6,007 nt of DNA from Pseudomonadota bacterium (lineage in GTDB: Bacteria; Myxococcota_A; Polyangia; Fen-1088): contig JADGRD010000245.1 in NCBI GenBank assembly GCA_017881285.1, forward strand, positions 1 through 6,007, in the 5' to 3' direction. Below are positions 4,875 through 6,007 of this stretch, one piece after another (the stretch's first letter is position 1; each line of letters begins with the position of its first letter). The position numbers were made by a program, and so were the translations under genes. The notes beneath the pieces are model-generated. The model did no database searches. It worked only from the letters and a program-made list of their open reading frames with translations, and was not told the origin of the DNA.

Positions 4875-5288
4875 ATGACTCCTGACGGCCCCATCCCGAA
4901 GTCGCCCCGCGAACGGCGGGCCTCGCGCCGCAACGCCATCCACGTGCGTGTGCACCTGTCGGACACGCAGGGCGGCTTCTCCGGGCGCAGCGTCGACGTC
5001 AGCCGTGGGGGGCTGTTCGTGCTCTCCAGCGAGACCCGCCGGGTGGGCACTCTCTTGCGCATCCGCGTGCTCGCCCCGCGGGGTGAAGCGGTGTTGGCCG
5101 TCGGCGTCGTGGTGCGTTGCTTCTCTAATCTCGAGGGGAGCAACGAAGGCAACACCGCCATCGCCATCGCGCTGACCTCGACGAGCGAGGCCTGGGATCG
5201 CTTTTGGGACGACGTCAATGCCAGCGACGAGGGCGAAGACGAGCCCGAACCGACGGGCCCCGGCGACGACAGTCGGGAGCCGCCGTGA
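4875..5288 (+). CDS. Single-domain PilZ protein with an acidic tail
   Basis: This is a cytoplasmic protein of 137 residues. The PilZ domain spans about 12-115 with both cyclic di-GMP motifs intact: RxxxR at 14-18 and 15-19 (RRASRR) and DxSxxG at 41-46 (DVSRGG). Barrel strands such as FVLSS, LRIRVLAP and LAVGVVVRC follow. After the domain comes an unusual acidic, Pro- and Gly-containing tail (about 116-137, with EGEDEPEPTGPGDD) that is probably disordered and could contact a basic partner. The ATG at 4875 has a GAGG sequence 8 bases upstream and lies 24 bases after the SEC-C gene. Its TGA stop overlaps the GTG start of the following GGQ gene (GTGA at 5285-5288), implying cotranscription and probable translational coupling. 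Unlike the tandem PilZ protein, it looks fully competent to bind the nucleotide. Confidence 0.88.
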   Translation: MTPDGPIPKSPRERRASRRNAIHVRVHLSDTQGGFSGRSVDVSRGGLFVLSSETRRVGTLLRIRVLAPRGEAVLAVGVVVRCFSNLEGSNEGNTAIAIALTSTSEAWDRFWDDVNASDEGEDEPEPTGPGDDSREPP

Positions 5289-5713
5289 GCGGCGGGATCA
5301 TTTTTCCCGTCTCGCAGGAGAAGCTCCTGGCTCTGCGCCGGCGTCTGGCGGGCCTCGGCATCCGCGAGGAGGATCTGCGCGAGACTTTCGTCACCTCGCA
5401 AGGCAAGGGCGGGCAGAACGTGAACAAGGTCGCCACCTGCGTGGTGCTGGTGCACGAACCGAGTGGCATTGGCCTCAAGTGCCAGCAGGAGCGCTCGCAG
5501 GGGCTCAATCGCTACCTCGCGCGCAAGATTCTCGCCGACAAGATCGAGGAGGTGAGGCTGGGGGCGGAGAGCCGGCGCGTGCAAGCGGCCGAACGCATCC
5601 GCCGGCAGAAACGCCGCCGCTCGCGCCGCGCGAAGAACCGCATACTCGCCGACAAGCACGCGCGCGCCGCCGTCAAATCCCTGCGCGGCCCCGTGCCACG
5701 CGACGGCGACTGA
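5285..5713 (+). CDS. Small GGQ release-factor-like protein, probable ribosome rescue
   Basis: This protein of 142 residues belongs to the short peptide-chain release-factor-like group related to ArfB/YaeJ and mitochondrial MTRFR (C12orf65). These proteins have the peptidyl-tRNA hydrolysing domain of RF1/RF2 but no codon-recognition domain, and are thought to free stalled ribosomes or large subunits. The catalytic GGQ is at 42-44 in the context TSQGKGGQNVNKVAT, followed by GIGLKCQQERSQGLNR and a strongly basic C-terminus (about 98-134, RIRRQKRRRSRRAKNR) such as ArfB uses to enter the empty mRNA channel. The start is GTG 5285, overlapping the stop of the PilZ gene. A longer reading from ATG 5204 adds an Arg-rich stretch that is only a shadow of the PilZ frame. 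It is the last gene of the plus-strand cluster. ArfB itself, PrfH and other subgroups cannot be told apart here. Confidence 0.88.
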   Translation: MSGGIIFPVSQEKLLALRRRLAGLGIREEDLRETFVTSQGKGGQNVNKVATCVVLVHEPSGIGLKCQQERSQGLNRYLARKILADKIEEVRLGAESRRVQAAERIRRQKRRRSRRAKNRILADKHARAAVKSLRGPVPRDGD

Positions 5714-5755
5714 GTTTTCGGAAAACCACCGTCCTTACCCGCCGGCGGGGCGGGT
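5714..5755. terminator. Convergent intergenic hairpins, possible terminator
   Basis: Two inverted repeats lie between the convergent GGQ and folB genes. GTTTT-CGG-AAAAC (5714-5726) directly follows the GGQ gene stop, and ACCCGCC-GGCGG-GGCGGGT (5737-5755) overlaps the last folB codons. Read on the minus strand, the GC stem is followed some 10 bases later by TTTT. Neither is a textbook intrinsic terminator, but the position between convergent genes fits two-way termination. Confidence 0.4.
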
Positions 5756-6007
5756 CATGCGGACGGCGGCGTGGGCGGGATGACCGGGGCAGCCGGGCGG
5801 AGCGAGCTTGCGCAGCTCGATGCGGAAGATGGCCCAGGGAAACTTCGCGCCGAGCGCGTCGAGCATGCGTCCGGCCAGGGATTCGAGCAGGTGATGGGTC
5901 TCCGACGTGCCGAGCCCGACGATGATCTCCGCCACCTCGCGATAGTCGATGGTGTCGGCTAGCTCGTCGCTCGCCGCCGCCTTGTCGAGCGGTATCTCGA
6001 TTTCGAT
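5735..6007 (-). CDS. folB: Dihydroneopterin aldolase, 3' part
   Basis: The window shows the last 90 residues and the TAA stop of FolB, which in folate synthesis splits 7,8-dihydroneopterin into 6-hydroxymethyl-dihydropterin and glycolaldehyde. The 5' end lies beyond the right edge. The frame stays open to 6007 and matches the family throughout: AAASDELADTIDYREVAEII with the substrate-contacting Tyr (visible residue 22), then HHLLESLAGRM with the conserved Glu (42) that binds the pterin ring, and RIELRK with the catalytic Lys (67), followed by a PPGCPGH turn. Typical FolB proteins are about 120 residues, so roughly 30 are missing, including the N-terminal catalytic Glu. It converges on the GGQ gene with 21 bases between stops, so it is not part of that operon. 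Confidence 0.87.
   Translation of the reverse strand: MEIEIPLDKAAASDELADTIDYREVAEIIVGLGTSETHHLLESLAGRMLDALGAKFPWAIFRIELRKLAPPGCPGHPAHAAVRMTRPAGG

Noticed and set aside
4010..4885. A 291-codon plus-strand frame inside the SEC-C/TPR gene
   Set aside because: Arg/Gly-rich with no domain; the overlapping frame has a clear SEC-C motif and TPR-like repeats.
5204..5284. Extended N-terminus for the GGQ protein
   Set aside because: The extra 27 residues are an Arg-rich out-of-frame reading of the PilZ tail; the GTG overlapping the PilZ stop is a typical coupled start.

Overview
The window is a GC-rich bacterial chromosome segment, most likely from a myxobacterium or another Myxococcota/deltaproteobacterial lineage. 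The main grounds are three separate PilZ-domain proteins of the type that is heavily duplicated in Myxococcus-like genomes, mixed with housekeeping genes, and the strongly GC-biased third codon positions. These positions open long false ORFs on the opposite strand. No transposase, phage gene, CRISPR array or tRNA was seen. The assignment is by inspection only.

Layout. Positions 1-212 are non-coding and hold a two-copy degenerate repeat, several short hairpins and a G-quadruplex-type G-run. A minus-strand single-domain PilZ gene (213-536) follows, with a fairly good sigma70-type promoter at 584-612. A non-coding divergent region (about 540-809) separates it from a plus-strand series: a YkvA/DUF1232-like protein (810-1400); an HD-domain protein that matches the CCA-adding enzyme family from the neck region onward but lacks the nucleotidyltransferase head (1476-2399); and a bacterial small SRP (4.5S-type) RNA (about 2457-2556). 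Then comes a tight cluster: yggX (2675-2938), a two-domain PilZ protein (2957-3841), a SEC-C/TPR protein (3885-4850), a third PilZ protein (4875-5288) and a small GGQ release-factor-like protein (5285-5713). The 3' part of folB enters convergently from the right edge (5735 to beyond 6007).

How they fit together. The gaps from yggX to the GGQ protein are 18, 43, 24 and -4 nt, consistent with one operon, although a possible internal promoter sits directly in front of the SEC-C gene. Several products concern RNA or protein quality control: SRP RNA in membrane targeting, the GGQ protein probably in ribosome rescue, the HD protein possibly in RNA end processing, and YggX in iron and oxidative protection. 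PilZ proteins, which commonly sense cyclic di-GMP, are interleaved with them. A functional link between the two groups is inference; only the gene order and the GTGA overlap are seen directly.

The items most worth a second look are the headless CCA-like HD protein, the 4-nt overlap of a PilZ gene with a rescue-factor-like gene, the possible leaderless start of the SEC-C gene, and the hairpin-bearing repeat at the left edge. None can be claimed as a new system from this sequence alone.
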